NCBI RefSeq assembly: GCF_001039275.2
Contig: NZ_CP030117.1
Coordinates: forward strand, 614,001-678,000
Direction of reading: 5' to 3'
DNA: 64,000 bases
Source of the DNA: Brevibacillus brevis
Lineage (GTDB): Bacteria > Bacillota > Bacilli > Brevibacillales > Brevibacillaceae
The notes beneath the pieces were generated by a model. That model saw nothing but the letters and a program-made list of their open reading frames with translations. It had not been told where the DNA came from and did not search any database. Position 1 is the first letter of the stretch; each line of letters starts with the position of its first letter. The position numbers were made by a program, and so were the translations under genes. This document shows, piece after piece, positions 1-7,758 of this stretch.

Positions 1-1
1 C

Positions 2-553
2 CGACGCAACAAGTACCAGGAGCGATTGAATGAACAGTTGTCTGAAGTGTGTCGCCTTTTGGCCAACTCGCTGCGTGCAGGTCTTACGCTCTCGCAGGGG
101 ATTTCACTGGTAGCCAAGGAGATGAATTATCCCGCTGGTGATGAGTTTAGTCGTATGGCGCGTGAGCTGCAGCTAGGCGTCAGCTTTGACCGGGCGCTCT
201 CTGATATGGAAAAACGAATTCCGACGCGAGAATTCCGTATCTTTTCTGCTACCCTGCTGATTCAACGGCGCGCAGGGGGGAATTTGAGCCAGGTGCTGCA
301 AGAAATGGCGGAGACATTGGAGGATCGCCGCATCGTGAATCAGGAAATCAAGACGATGACGGCAGAACAGCGATACGTCTCTATCTTGGTGCCAATCATG
401 CCAGTTGCCCTGGTGCTGATGATGAACATGATGAACAAAGGCTTCATTGATCCGTTGTTTTCCGGATTTGGTCTTTTTCTTCTGGGGTTGTTTGTAATCG
501 GAACACTCCTGTCCTATATCCTCGTAAAGAAAGTGACCAACATAAAGGTGTGA
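2..553 (+). CDS. tadB: TadB-like inner-membrane platform protein of a Tad/Flp pilus system (5' partial)
   Basis: T2SSF/GspF-type membrane platform protein that, with TadC and the TadA ATPase, drives assembly of Flp-type pili or pseudopili in the cytoplasmic membrane. The frame is open to the left edge of the window (RRNKYQERLNEQL precedes the first internal TTG), so the N-terminus lies outside; about 183 residues are present. The visible part has the helical T2SSF segment (SLRAGLTLSQGI, then LIQRRAGGNLSQVLQEMAE) followed by two C-terminal membrane helices. It ends 4 nt before tadC, so the two are co-transcribed. TadA, TadZ and the prepilin peptidase would be expected upstream or elsewhere. 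Assignment to TadB rather than another GspF homologue rests on the TadC and Flp neighbours. Confidence 0.85.
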   Translation, partial: RRNKYQERLNEQLSEVCRLLANSLRAGLTLSQGISLVAKEMNYPAGDEFSRMARELQLGVSFDRALSDMEKRIPTREFRIFSATLLIQRRAGGNLSQVLQEMAETLEDRRIVNQEIKTMTAEQRYVSILVPIMPVALVLMMNMMNKGFIDPLFSGFGLFLLGLFVIGTLLSYILVKKVTNIKV

Positions 554-557
554 AAAC

Positions 558-1493
558 ATGGATGCTCTCATAATTACATGCGTGTTCTTGTTTCTATTGC
601 TGTTTGCCATCTGTTTGAAGGAGTGGTATCGGTACTCCATCGAGAAGCAAAAACTGCTCGCACATGTCCATGAGATGAGCGGGAACAAAAACTACGGCGT
701 GCGCAAGCAGGAAACCTCATCCGAGCGCCTGGTCAAACGATTGCTTCGGTACGGAGACGACTATGCTGTCATGGGGCAGCGCATCAACTTTTTCAGTGAG
801 TCGCATGAGGTTGAGGATTGGTTGCTAAAGGCTGGGCGACCGCTAGATTTGACCGTGGCCCAATTCCAAGGGGTCAAAATTTTCATGGCTCTGCTCGGGA
901 TCATTGCCGGCACACTGTTTTTCATTCTTCGCTTTCCCTTCTCGCATCTAGGGTTGATCGCTTGGCCGTTGATTGGCTATTTTTTACCCATCCTTCTGTT
1001 GAAGAAAAAAGCGCGCGATCGTCAACATCAGCTTCGCTATGACCTGCCTGAATTTCTCGACACCGTAAGCGTGACTCTTCAGGCGGGGGTGAGTCTCGAT
1101 CAGGCTTTGCGCGAAGTCATCAAGTTTTTTGAAGGGCCGATTCGGGAAGAGTTTTCCCGATTCAATCAAGAGCTGGATCTCGGTGTGCAGAGGGAAAAGG
1201 CGTATGAACAATTGCTGCGAAGAAACGACAACCCGGAGTTTCAAATGCTGATCAAAGCGCTCATTCAGGGAATGCGCCTAGGGGTGCCCATTGCCGTCAC
1301 GTTCAAGGCACAGGCGGAAAACATGCGGAGAATCCGCAAAGAGCTGATCAAGGAAAAGGCGGCCAAGGCGTCGCCAAAAGTAACCCTGATCACCACGTTT
1401 ATCGTGACTCCTACAGCGATTATCCTGATTGGCGGTTTGATGGTATTGAATATTTTGCAGAACTTCAGCTTATTTTCCGACATCATGCCATGA
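558..1493 (+). CDS. tadC: TadC-like inner-membrane platform protein
   Basis: Second T2SSF-family platform protein of the Tad system, 311 residues, the usual TadC size. An N-terminal membrane helix (about residues 3-21) is followed by a cytoplasmic stretch, two helices around residues 105-150, the T2SSF domain (YDLPEFLDTVSVTLQAGVSL and later ALIQGMRLGVPI) and a C-terminal helix (VTLITTFIVTPTAIILIGGL). It starts at ATG, 4 nt after the tadB stop. TadB and TadC are thought to form a hetero-oligomeric platform beneath the pilus. Confidence 0.88.
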   Translation: MDALIITCVFLFLLLFAICLKEWYRYSIEKQKLLAHVHEMSGNKNYGVRKQETSSERLVKRLLRYGDDYAVMGQRINFFSESHEVEDWLLKAGRPLDLTVAQFQGVKIFMALLGIIAGTLFFILRFPFSHLGLIAWPLIGYFLPILLLKKKARDRQHQLRYDLPEFLDTVSVTLQAGVSLDQALREVIKFFEGPIREEFSRFNQELDLGVQREKAYEQLLRRNDNPEFQMLIKALIQGMRLGVPIAVTFKAQAENMRRIRKELIKEKAAKASPKVTLITTFIVTPTAIILIGGLMVLNILQNFSLFSDIMP

Positions 1494-1593
1494 TCCATGG
1501 CTTCACTTCTAGGAGGTGATGCCCGTCAGCGAGATGGGAGTGCACAGTTCTTTATTTTTTATTTATCCAAATCATGAAGGGAGTAGATTTTAT

Positions 1594-1806
1594 ATGAAAA
1601 GCATGATGCTGAAATGGTATGTAAAAGGTCAGGGAGCTCTTAGAAACGAAAAAGGAGCACAGGCGATTGAGTGGATCGCGTTGGCAGGTGTGGTCATCGC
1701 TGTGTTTGGTGCGGTGATCGCCTACTTTGATAAGGACCCCGCACTCGTTGGAGAATCCATTGGGGATACATTGAGCAATATCATCAAAAAATTAGACGGA
1801 AATTAA
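1594..1806 (+). CDS. Flp-type prepilin (major pilin candidate)
   Basis: Small 70-residue prepilin. A positively charged leader ends in EKG, followed by AQAIEWIALAGVVIAVFGAV; cleavage after Gly puts Glu at +5 and an aromatic residue at +6, as in Flp pilins (E5-Y6, here E5-W6). One hydrophobic helix follows and a short C-terminus ends in KKLDGN. The ATG at 1594 has GAAGGGAG upstream and gives a normal leader length. The frame is open upstream to a GTG at 1516, next to a perfect AGGAGG that is badly spaced for any start. It probably forms the pilus or pseudopilus shaft. A large hairpin follows the gene. Confidence 0.82.
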   Translation: MKSMMLKWYVKGQGALRNEKGAQAIEWIALAGVVIAVFGAVIAYFDKDPALVGESIGDTLSNIIKKLDGN

Positions 1807-1836
1807 TCAACGATTGAATGCTTTTTGGGTGATGAG

Positions 1837-1888
1837 CATATGGAAAAGAGGTGGTGAAGGAATGCTTCTTCACCACCTGAACCATATG
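1837..1888 (+). other. Long RNA hairpin between pilin gene and VWA lipoprotein gene
   Basis: An 11-bp perfect stem (AGGTGGTGAAG at 1849-1859 with CTTCACCACCT at 1868-1878, 8-nt loop) is flanked by a second complementary pair, CATATGG at 1837-1843 and CCATATG at 1882-1888, giving an extended two-part stem. No U-run follows, so it is not a standard intrinsic terminator. Likely roles are a 3' stabiliser or processing site giving more pilin mRNA than downstream mRNA, or partial termination. Confidence 0.6.
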
Positions 1889-1935
1889 GCGCTTCATACA
1901 TAGCAAGTCGAAATCAAGCAGGAGGTAACACTTTG

Positions 1936-3369
1936 ATGAGACTCGTGAAGGGAATAATTGCAGTGATCCTCCTGTTGAGCCTGTTAACGGCGTGTTCGCA
2001 GGAGGCAGATACACCTCAGAACACAGAGGGGCAAAATCCTTCTGTTCCACCAAGCACGGAAACACCGCCTACGCAAAGCCAACCGCCAGACCAAACAGGG
2101 GAACCAAATGCCGAGATGACGCGAGAAGAAAAGATAAAAGCGTTAGAGGCAATGGCACAGGAAGGAATGCCACTAAAGCGGGAAACGACAGAGGACTTCG
2201 TCAATTCGCCGCCAGGACGTTTTTCCGGGGTTTCGTATGACAACAACAGGGAAGAAGTATTGCCTGAACTTAAAAAGTTCCCTACTGTTGAAAACCCGGA
2301 CGAAGAAATGATTAACAAATACTACCTTGCCTTGTTGGGGCTGTTTGCACAGAGCTACCCTGATCCGCAACAAATCATGGATGAACTGAAGATGGCCTCA
2401 TTTGGGAATCCGGACATCGATGATCCGCGGTTCAAGTTTAAAGAAAGCTACAATGTGGAGATTATCCTGGATGCGAGTGGCAGCATGGCCGCAAAAGCGA
2501 ACGGCAAGACGAGGATGGATGCTGCCAAAGAAGCAATTCAAGCCTTTGCTGAATCTTTGCCGGAACAGGCGAATGTCGCACTGCGCGTATACGGTCACAA
2601 GGGTAGCGGGAAAGAGTCGGATCAAGCACTATCTTGCGGCAGCAGTGAACTGGTGTACGGGATGCAGCCTTACAACAAAGAAAAGCTGCAGCAATCTTTA
2701 AATCAGTTCCAGCCTACCGGATACACTCCAATTGCCTACTCTTTGCAGGAAGCGAAAAAGGATTTAAGCAAATTACCGGGAGATAAGAATACCAATATGA
2801 TCTTCCTCGTCAGTGACGGAATCGAAACGTGCGATGGTGACCCTGTCGAAGCTGCCAAACAGTTGGCCCAATCCGAGATTACGCCGATTATTAACGTGAT
2901 TGGATTTGGTGTAGACGGTCCCGGGCAGCAGCAGTTGAAAGAAGTCGCAAAGGCAGCAGGAGGCCGCTATGTTCTGATTCAAGATCAGAAGGAGCTGCAG
3001 GACGAATTCAATCGCGGGAAAGAAATCGCGAACAAGTGGAAAGAGTGGAAAGCCAATGCATCCTACGAAGCCGTATCCACTCGTAGTTCTCGATCGATCG
3101 ACATTAGTCACTTTGCTTTGAAATGGAGCCGTATCGCCAAACGGGAAAATCATGATCTAACATCTGTGATCATGACCATGGATGCAAACAACATGATTTC
3201 AGATGAGTTCGCCGATCATCTGCGGAAGTTGAACGATGAGCAGCTAGAAATCGCGCAGAAAAAGGCAGATGAACTGGAGCAATTCCTGGATACCTTGAAC
3301 GAGAAGTCCTATAAGGAAGCCGTGGATGCGATCAACCAGAAGTTTGCACAAAACACGAAAACAAACTAG
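1936..3369 (+). CDS. VWA-domain lipoprotein of the Tad locus, copy 1
   Basis: Predicted surface lipoprotein of 477 residues. The signal peptide ends in lipobox LTAC, followed by a Pro/Thr/Gln-rich spacer (about residues 20-60). A von Willebrand A domain starts near residue 174 and carries the complete MIDAS metal site: DASGS (Asp near 179), the Thr in PTGYT, and SDGIETCDG. A Lys/Glu-rich helical tail follows. ATG at 1936 is preceded by AGGAGGTAACA; a TTG directly upstream is not needed. In many Tad systems TadG carries a VWA domain; here it is a separate lipoprotein. The protein at 7759 is a close paralogue. Role inferred: metal-dependent adhesion or assembly factor on the outer face of the membrane. 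Confidence 0.78.
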   Translation: MRLVKGIIAVILLLSLLTACSQEADTPQNTEGQNPSVPPSTETPPTQSQPPDQTGEPNAEMTREEKIKALEAMAQEGMPLKRETTEDFVNSPPGRFSGVSYDNNREEVLPELKKFPTVENPDEEMINKYYLALLGLFAQSYPDPQQIMDELKMASFGNPDIDDPRFKFKESYNVEIILDASGSMAAKANGKTRMDAAKEAIQAFAESLPEQANVALRVYGHKGSGKESDQALSCGSSELVYGMQPYNKEKLQQSLNQFQPTGYTPIAYSLQEAKKDLSKLPGDKNTNMIFLVSDGIETCDGDPVEAAKQLAQSEITPIINVIGFGVDGPGQQQLKEVAKAAGGRYVLIQDQKELQDEFNRGKEIANKWKEWKANASYEAVSTRSSRSIDISHFALKWSRIAKRENHDLTSVIMTMDANNMISDEFADHLRKLNDEQLEIAQKKADELEQFLDTLNEKSYKEAVDAINQKFAQNTKTN

Positions 3370-3399
3370 AGACGAAATCTCCAAAAGGAGGTTTGTAAA

Positions 3400-4542
3400 G
3401 TGAGGAAATGGTTAAGAGGCCCAGTGGCAGCGGCTACTTTCGCTTTTCTGATTCTTATGATGAATCTGTTTCCGCTGGTGGGCATGGCAGCCTCCATGCA
3501 GTATCAAGGACTGCAATACGAGGCCCCGAAGTGGGATCAGCCGAATCTGGAGTCGCCACAATGGGAGCAGCTCAACCCACAAGCGCCGCAGTGGGAACTA
3601 AACCCGCAGGCTCCTGATTGGGAAAAGCTAAATCCGCAGGCGCCGAACTGGGATCGGACGAATCCGCAAGCACCAAATTGGGATCAGATAAATCCGCAAG
3701 CACCTGATTTGCAGGGGCCAAACGTCAATTACTCGAACCCGCAAGCGCCAAATGCAACTGCACCGGCACCGAATGTACAGATGCCTTCTTCTCAGCAACC
3801 CGGCGTCGATCCCGATAGCCCGAAGCCGATGACGGAGACGCTTGAATACGGTGCAGTCAAATGGACGTTCAAGGATGTCATGGGCGGTACGCTGGCATAC
3901 AGCGCTGATTTGATCATGAATGGCGAAGTAGACATGGCAGCAGGACTTCGTGGCAAAGGCTTGTTCTTGGGAGATTTGGCGATAAAAGGCCTTGATCTTG
4001 CCTTCAAGAATACGCCGTATGTAAACACAGTAACAGGCTTGGGTGTCGATTCACTCGACGGGATGAACGCGTGGGCCAACTATCAATTTGTGTTGGCGCA
4101 ATTGCCGAATAACAGTTTTCGAGATATTTTCCAAGGTGGTCAGCTCACAAATTCGGCAAATCCATCCGGCGTCAGAATGCCGGGGATCGTAAAGGGCTTA
4201 AATGTGGGCGTAGCAGCGATCAGCCTTCCGTTTGACATCATGGATACGTTCGGTAGTTTTGGCATGGCGTTTGATCCGAGCCAGAATGAAGCTACACAAA
4301 ATGAGAAATTTGTGGATGGCGTCGGTAATTTTGGCAGTGTGCTGATGGATGCAGGGGTCATTGCTTCTGTCATCCCAGGTGGGCAGGCGGTAGGCGGTGT
4401 GCTTGTTGTCACTGGTGCGGTTTTGTGGGGATTGAGCAAACTCGTGAAGTACGCTGACAAGCTAGCCGGAGGAGCGATTACCCGTGGAATCCGGGATGGG
4501 GTCGGTAAAGCTGTTGGCTGGGTAAAATCCTTATTTGCGTAA
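3400..4542 (+). CDS. Exported protein with NPQAP-x-W repeats
   Basis: Unrecognised 380-residue protein. GTG start with AAAGGAGG upstream. The signal peptide (residues 1-30) has a hydrophobic core and a plausible AMA-type cleavage site. Residues 41-118 are tandem about-10-residue repeats of the form L-N-P-Q-A-P-x-W-x-x. A globular C-terminal part (about 140-380) carries two long hydrophobic, Gly/Ala-rich stretches (near 270-290 and 310-350) that could insert in or lie on a membrane, and it ends in an amphipathic basic helix. It sits between a VWA lipoprotein and an unknown soluble protein in the same operon, so it may be a wall-spanning component or a substrate of the Tad apparatus. No function is assigned. 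Confidence 0.7.
   Translation: MRKWLRGPVAAATFAFLILMMNLFPLVGMAASMQYQGLQYEAPKWDQPNLESPQWEQLNPQAPQWELNPQAPDWEKLNPQAPNWDRTNPQAPNWDQINPQAPDLQGPNVNYSNPQAPNATAPAPNVQMPSSQQPGVDPDSPKPMTETLEYGAVKWTFKDVMGGTLAYSADLIMNGEVDMAAGLRGKGLFLGDLAIKGLDLAFKNTPYVNTVTGLGVDSLDGMNAWANYQFVLAQLPNNSFRDIFQGGQLTNSANPSGVRMPGIVKGLNVGVAAISLPFDIMDTFGSFGMAFDPSQNEATQNEKFVDGVGNFGSVLMDAGVIASVIPGGQAVGGVLVVTGAVLWGLSKLVKYADKLAGGAITRGIRDGVGKAVGWVKSLFA
3520..3753 (+). repeat. Tandem repeat region encoding NPQAP-x-W units
   Basis: About seven in-frame units of roughly 30-33 nt encode the consensus L-N-P-Q-A-P-x-W-(D/E)-x, with degenerate first units (EAPKWDQ, ESPQWEQ) and W-less last units (NPQAPDLQG, NPQAPNATAP). DNA identity between units is imperfect, so the array has diverged rather than expanded recently. 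Confidence 0.75.
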
Positions 4543-4557
4543 CGGAGGTCCTTGCTT

Positions 4558-5412
4558 ATGAAAGTCGTGAATACACCACAGGTTCAGGCTCAGATCGAGC
4601 GGAATAAGCGTTTTTTAGAGAGGACAGAGCTGTATAATTACCCGGCCTACGTTGACGGAGAATATTACTACCATGTGGCGTACTGGAAATGGGGCAAAAA
4701 AGACGCTGTCGGGTACTTGGTGTTGCGACCGGATGGTGAAGTGGTTCGCCGCCATGAAGCAGAGCCCGTAGTGAAACTGTTTTTGGTGCATGCACATGCG
4801 GGGCGCAAGATTAAGAACAATCTGGCCATTGATAAGGATAAACCCATCGAGATGTACGAGCAAAAATACGAGTATCTGAGGGCGCTTTTGCCCAGCTACC
4901 AGGATAAGATGGACACGGTGCTTCGGCAAGATGCAGAGAAGCTGATCGACGTTTGCAAAACCATGATGGAAAGCCGGGACCAGCTACGTGTCATTTATGA
5001 TCGAGGGATGGATCTGCTCAATCAATTTTTCGCGCGCAACTACATCATCGCGGGAGAAGAAACGGCATTGCGGGATGTGTTATTTGAATCCGACTACATT
5101 TTGTATGATCGCATTCGCAAACAGGTGCTGATCAAAGACTCGGTGGATCGGCTTTACCAGTTTTTTCAAGTGGATCGAGTAGAACTGGATCGGGTACAGG
5201 AGCAGAAACGAAAAAAGCTGAGCGACTTGCTCTCTGCTTATAAAGACAAAACGCTGCGGAATATTGCCAATGAATCCGTGAAGAGCTTTGAGACGCATAC
5301 GACAGGGAAACATGAGTCTTTCCATTCGGTTGAACAGTTGCGGGAGGCCCACGAGAAGCTTAATATGACCATCTTGGAAAACGGGCTGATGGATAAGCTG
5401 CGAAACCCTTAA
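4558..5412 (+). CDS. Soluble hypothetical protein of the Tad-associated operon
   Basis: Unrecognised 284-residue protein with no signal peptide and no membrane helix. The N-terminal part (to about residue 75) is rich in Tyr, Trp and His and ends in LRPDGEVVRRHEAEPVVKLF; the rest is mostly charged and helical, with possible coiled coil. ATG at 4558 was chosen because ACGGAGG lies 10 nt upstream; a TTG at 4552 is also in frame. It starts 15 nt after the repeat-protein gene and 23 nt before the next gene, so it is part of one transcript. Likely cytoplasmic; no function is assigned. Confidence 0.65.
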   Translation: MKVVNTPQVQAQIERNKRFLERTELYNYPAYVDGEYYYHVAYWKWGKKDAVGYLVLRPDGEVVRRHEAEPVVKLFLVHAHAGRKIKNNLAIDKDKPIEMYEQKYEYLRALLPSYQDKMDTVLRQDAEKLIDVCKTMMESRDQLRVIYDRGMDLLNQFFARNYIIAGEETALRDVLFESDYILYDRIRKQVLIKDSVDRLYQFFQVDRVELDRVQEQKRKKLSDLLSAYKDKTLRNIANESVKSFETHTTGKHESFHSVEQLREAHEKLNMTILENGLMDKLRNP

Positions 5413-5435
5413 CAGGAAAGGTGAGAGAAACCCAT

Positions 5436-6158
5436 ATGCATCCCTTCAAAGAAAGCATTCGTTTTTATGCACGGAACATCGAATCGTTGCTGCTCTTGTC
5501 CGCTGTGCTCGTGGTTCCGTTTTTTATCATCCACAACTTTACGCTGAACTACCTGAATCTGATCGCCGCGATCACGGGCGCCAAATTCGTCGCTAGCTTT
5601 TTCAATCTGTTTTTACTTCTTCTGTTTTTGCTGATCCTCCAGATCCCTTTTGCCCAGTATGTCCAAAGTGATCTGGATGGCGATGAGCGTCCGATTCGAA
5701 AGGCATTTCGGGCATTTTTTGAACACAGCTTTTCCGTGTTCGTATTTGGGATCGTGTTTAGCTTTCTTGTCTCTACAGGAATGATGCTGTTCATGATACC
5801 CGGGCTGATTCTGATGGTCTTGTTCTATTTGACGCCGTTTTTTGTAGTGCTGAAAAAACAATCGGCTTGGCGCTCTTGGCGAGCTGCCATGGAAATGGGC
5901 AAAAAGCATTTCTTCCAAATCTTTGGCCTGTTGCTACTGGTGAGTGTCGTGGAATGGCTAATCAGTATGGCGGGCTTGTTCCTCGTCACGTCGATTACAG
6001 CGACCTTCGGGGCGGTTATGTTTATTGAGTTGTTGCTCAATGTGATTGTTCTTCCGTTTTTTGCGGTCATGTTCATGATGTACGTCAATAAATGGAAGGA
6101 CGAGGCGGCAAGAGCGGAAGCAGCTATAGCAGGGGGATTGCTGCTCGATGAAAGGTAG
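5436..6158 (+). CDS. Polytopic membrane protein
   Basis: 240 residues with about six predicted membrane helices (around residues 15-40, 48-75, 95-125, 130-145, 160-190 and 195-225) and very few charges outside the loops. The architecture resembles DUF975/YciC-like or glycerophosphodiesterase membrane-domain proteins, but no diagnostic motif is certain. ATG at 5436 follows AAAGGTGAG; an in-frame GTG at 5421 would add five residues. Its position inside the Tad-associated operon suggests an accessory membrane component of that machine. Confidence 0.65.
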   Translation: MHPFKESIRFYARNIESLLLLSAVLVVPFFIIHNFTLNYLNLIAAITGAKFVASFFNLFLLLLFLLILQIPFAQYVQSDLDGDERPIRKAFRAFFEHSFSVFVFGIVFSFLVSTGMMLFMIPGLILMVLFYLTPFFVVLKKQSAWRSWRAAMEMGKKHFFQIFGLLLLVSVVEWLISMAGLFLVTSITATFGAVMFIELLLNVIVLPFFAVMFMMYVNKWKDEAARAEAAIAGGLLLDER

Positions 6159-6192
6159 CTTGCAAATAAGTTCGAGAGGAGATGAGCGAAGA

Positions 6193-6594
6193 ATGCGCCT
6201 GAAGAAGATCGTTTCCAATGAAAAGGGCTCGGTCACCGTAGAGTTTATCGCCATACTGCCGTTCGTCTTTCTGATCATGCTGATTTGCTGGCAGTTTCTT
6301 GTGGGCGTCTACGGCGTCATCATCTCTCAGTCGGCAGCAAATGAGGCGGCGAAGGTGTATGCCATAACGGGGAATTCGGGTGAAGCCATACAAGCTGCCA
6401 GAAACGTGGTGAACGCGGCAGGAGGCTATATTTCCTTCAGTGACGGCGATATCAGGTGGGATGGTGACGGATATTTTACAGCCAAGGTCGGCGTGCAGAT
6501 GGAATTGGGGTTCCTTCCTGATTGGCTTTATATCAAAAAGGAGGACCGATATATCTCTTTTGATCGGGAAATAAAGAGCAGGGTGATGAACTAG
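6193..6594 (+). CDS. TadE-like pseudopilin
   Basis: 133 residues. A short basic leader ends in NEKG, then SVTVEFIAILPFVFLIMLI: cleavage after Gly gives Glu at +5 and Phe at +6, the TadE/TadG-family signature. One hydrophobic helix precedes a small extracellular domain. ATG at 6193 has AGAGGAGA upstream; an in-frame ATG at 6148 overlaps the preceding gene and would give an unusually long leader. The stop is followed directly by the next pseudopilin gene. TadE proteins are minor pseudopilins processed by the prepilin peptidase and needed for pilus biogenesis. Confidence 0.78.
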   Translation: MRLKKIVSNEKGSVTVEFIAILPFVFLIMLICWQFLVGVYGVIISQSAANEAAKVYAITGNSGEAIQAARNVVNAAGGYISFSDGDIRWDGDGYFTAKVGVQMELGFLPDWLYIKKEDRYISFDREIKSRVMN

Positions 6595-7263
6595 ATGGCA
6601 CGTATACTGCGTCACTTGCAAAATGAACGTGGAAATATGACGATCTTCACCCTGACGATTTACTGGTTTATGTTCATGTTGGTGTTTGTTGCGCTTTTCA
6701 ACTTTTCGACCATTTTTGTAGACAAGGAGCAGGCGTCGAACAGTGCGCAGCAGGCGAGTATTGCGGCGGTGAAGGATATTTATGATGAGATGGAGTGGGC
6801 TATTAAAATACATGATGCGTCACCCCAGCGGTATTATGACCAAAATTATCTCACGCTCAAACTAGGAGCTGCCAAGAGCCAGATGAGAGCATCGCACGCC
6901 GATTGGTCTCAAAGTGAAATTGAATATGGCGCGATTGACTTGGTATTGAGCAACGAATTGCCAAGCAATGTTGAGTTGCAAACTTATGTCTACGCTGGCT
7001 TGCAAACGGCAACAGCAAAAATTACTGGGGTGGTTGCCAAAGTGCTATCAGACAACAATGCAACGCTCAGCGGCTCGTCCGTCCAATTGTTCAACAGTGA
7101 CAATCGGATTGAAGTAACAACTTCTGTAAAGTACGAATCGGAATCGATGGGCTTTGACTTCATTCCTGCCTATTCCGAGCAAATCTACCAGACAGGGGAA
7201 AGCAGAAGGATCGGTTTTATTGATGAAGTAAGCGGATGGGCGAATCTGCATATCCCTATGTAG
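6595..7263 (+). CDS. TadF/TadG-like pseudopilin without the +5 glutamate
   Basis: 222 residues. The N-terminus NERGNMTIFTLTIYWFMFML looks like a TadE/F/G leader plus helix, but the residue +5 after the presumed Gly cleavage site is Phe rather than Glu. A long extracytoplasmic part (about residues 45-222) follows, with YxxE/Q-rich and beta-like segments. It starts directly after the TadE-like stop codon. It is probably the third pilin-like component, anchored by its N-terminal helix. The missing Glu may mean it is not processed or packs differently. Confidence 0.68.
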   Translation: MARILRHLQNERGNMTIFTLTIYWFMFMLVFVALFNFSTIFVDKEQASNSAQQASIAAVKDIYDEMEWAIKIHDASPQRYYDQNYLTLKLGAAKSQMRASHADWSQSEIEYGAIDLVLSNELPSNVELQTYVYAGLQTATAKITGVVAKVLSDNNATLSGSSVQLFNSDNRIEVTTSVKYESESMGFDFIPAYSEQIYQTGESRRIGFIDEVSGWANLHIPM

Positions 7264-7289
7264 GAACGGGGAGCATTGGAGGAAATGGC

Positions 7290-7490
7290 ATGACAAGAAA
7301 GCTACAAAAAATGCAGCGGTTCTGGAATGGAATGACGGTGATCATCTATGGCGTTTTCCTGCCGCTGTCCTGTCTGTTCATGGCGTTGGGTGAAAAGCTC
7401 CCATATGCACTGCTCTTTTTTATGTTTGCTCTTCCTTATATTGAACAGGCTGGCATGGACCATTTGCGTCGAAAAGAAATGAGTCGGTGA
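7290..7490 (+). CDS. Small two-helix membrane protein, copy 1
   Basis: 66 residues, ATG preceded by TTGGAGGAAATGGC. Two hydrophobic helices (about residues 17-33 and 37-52) and basic ends (MTRKLQKMQRFW, HLRRKEMSR). It aligns over its whole length with the next gene product: the QRFW start, P in helix 1, E-x-x-P between the helices, and a final P-x-I...H...RKK. A tandem duplication is the simplest explanation. No known family is recognised. Confidence 0.65.
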   Translation: MTRKLQKMQRFWNGMTVIIYGVFLPLSCLFMALGEKLPYALLFFMFALPYIEQAGMDHLRRKEMSR

Positions 7491-7522
7491 TGATCAAGTG
7501 GATGAGAAGGAAGGTGTAGGCC

Positions 7523-7723
7523 ATGTCCAGACAAGAACGAAACTGGCAGCGCTTTTGGCGATACATGATGATTTACTTTTACGCCCTGATCGTACCGGCT
7601 ACGGTCATCGGTGCATTTTATCGAGAAGAGTTTCCGTTGCAACTGCTCATACTCGCCATCGGTATGCCTTTTATCAAAAGAAACCATCTGGCGTTCATCC
7701 GAAAGAAAAACGCGGCGATCTGA
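7523..7723 (+). CDS. Small two-helix membrane protein, copy 2
   Basis: 66 residues, ATG preceded by AAGGTGTAGGCC. Same length and topology as the product of the gene at 7290 (MSRQERNWQRFWRYMMIYFY, then a second helix, then PFIKRNHLAFIRKKN). The pair lies between the pseudopilin genes and the second VWA lipoprotein gene. Possibly small membrane scaffolds of the Tad apparatus; function unknown. Confidence 0.65.
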   Translation: MSRQERNWQRFWRYMMIYFYALIVPATVIGAFYREEFPLQLLILAIGMPFIKRNHLAFIRKKNAAI

Positions 7724-7758
7724 TCAACAGGGCAACAAGGCAAGGAGGATATGACCGA

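Noticed and set aside
1497..1593. Earlier start for the pilin gene using the perfect AGGAGG at 1511-1516
   Set aside because: The nearest in-frame starts are 2 or 17 nt away, and an extended leader would not fit Flp prepilins; ATG at 1594 is better.
6124..6813. 229-codon minus-strand frame across the two pseudopilin genes
   Set aside because: Opposite two genes with pilin signatures; no start signals.
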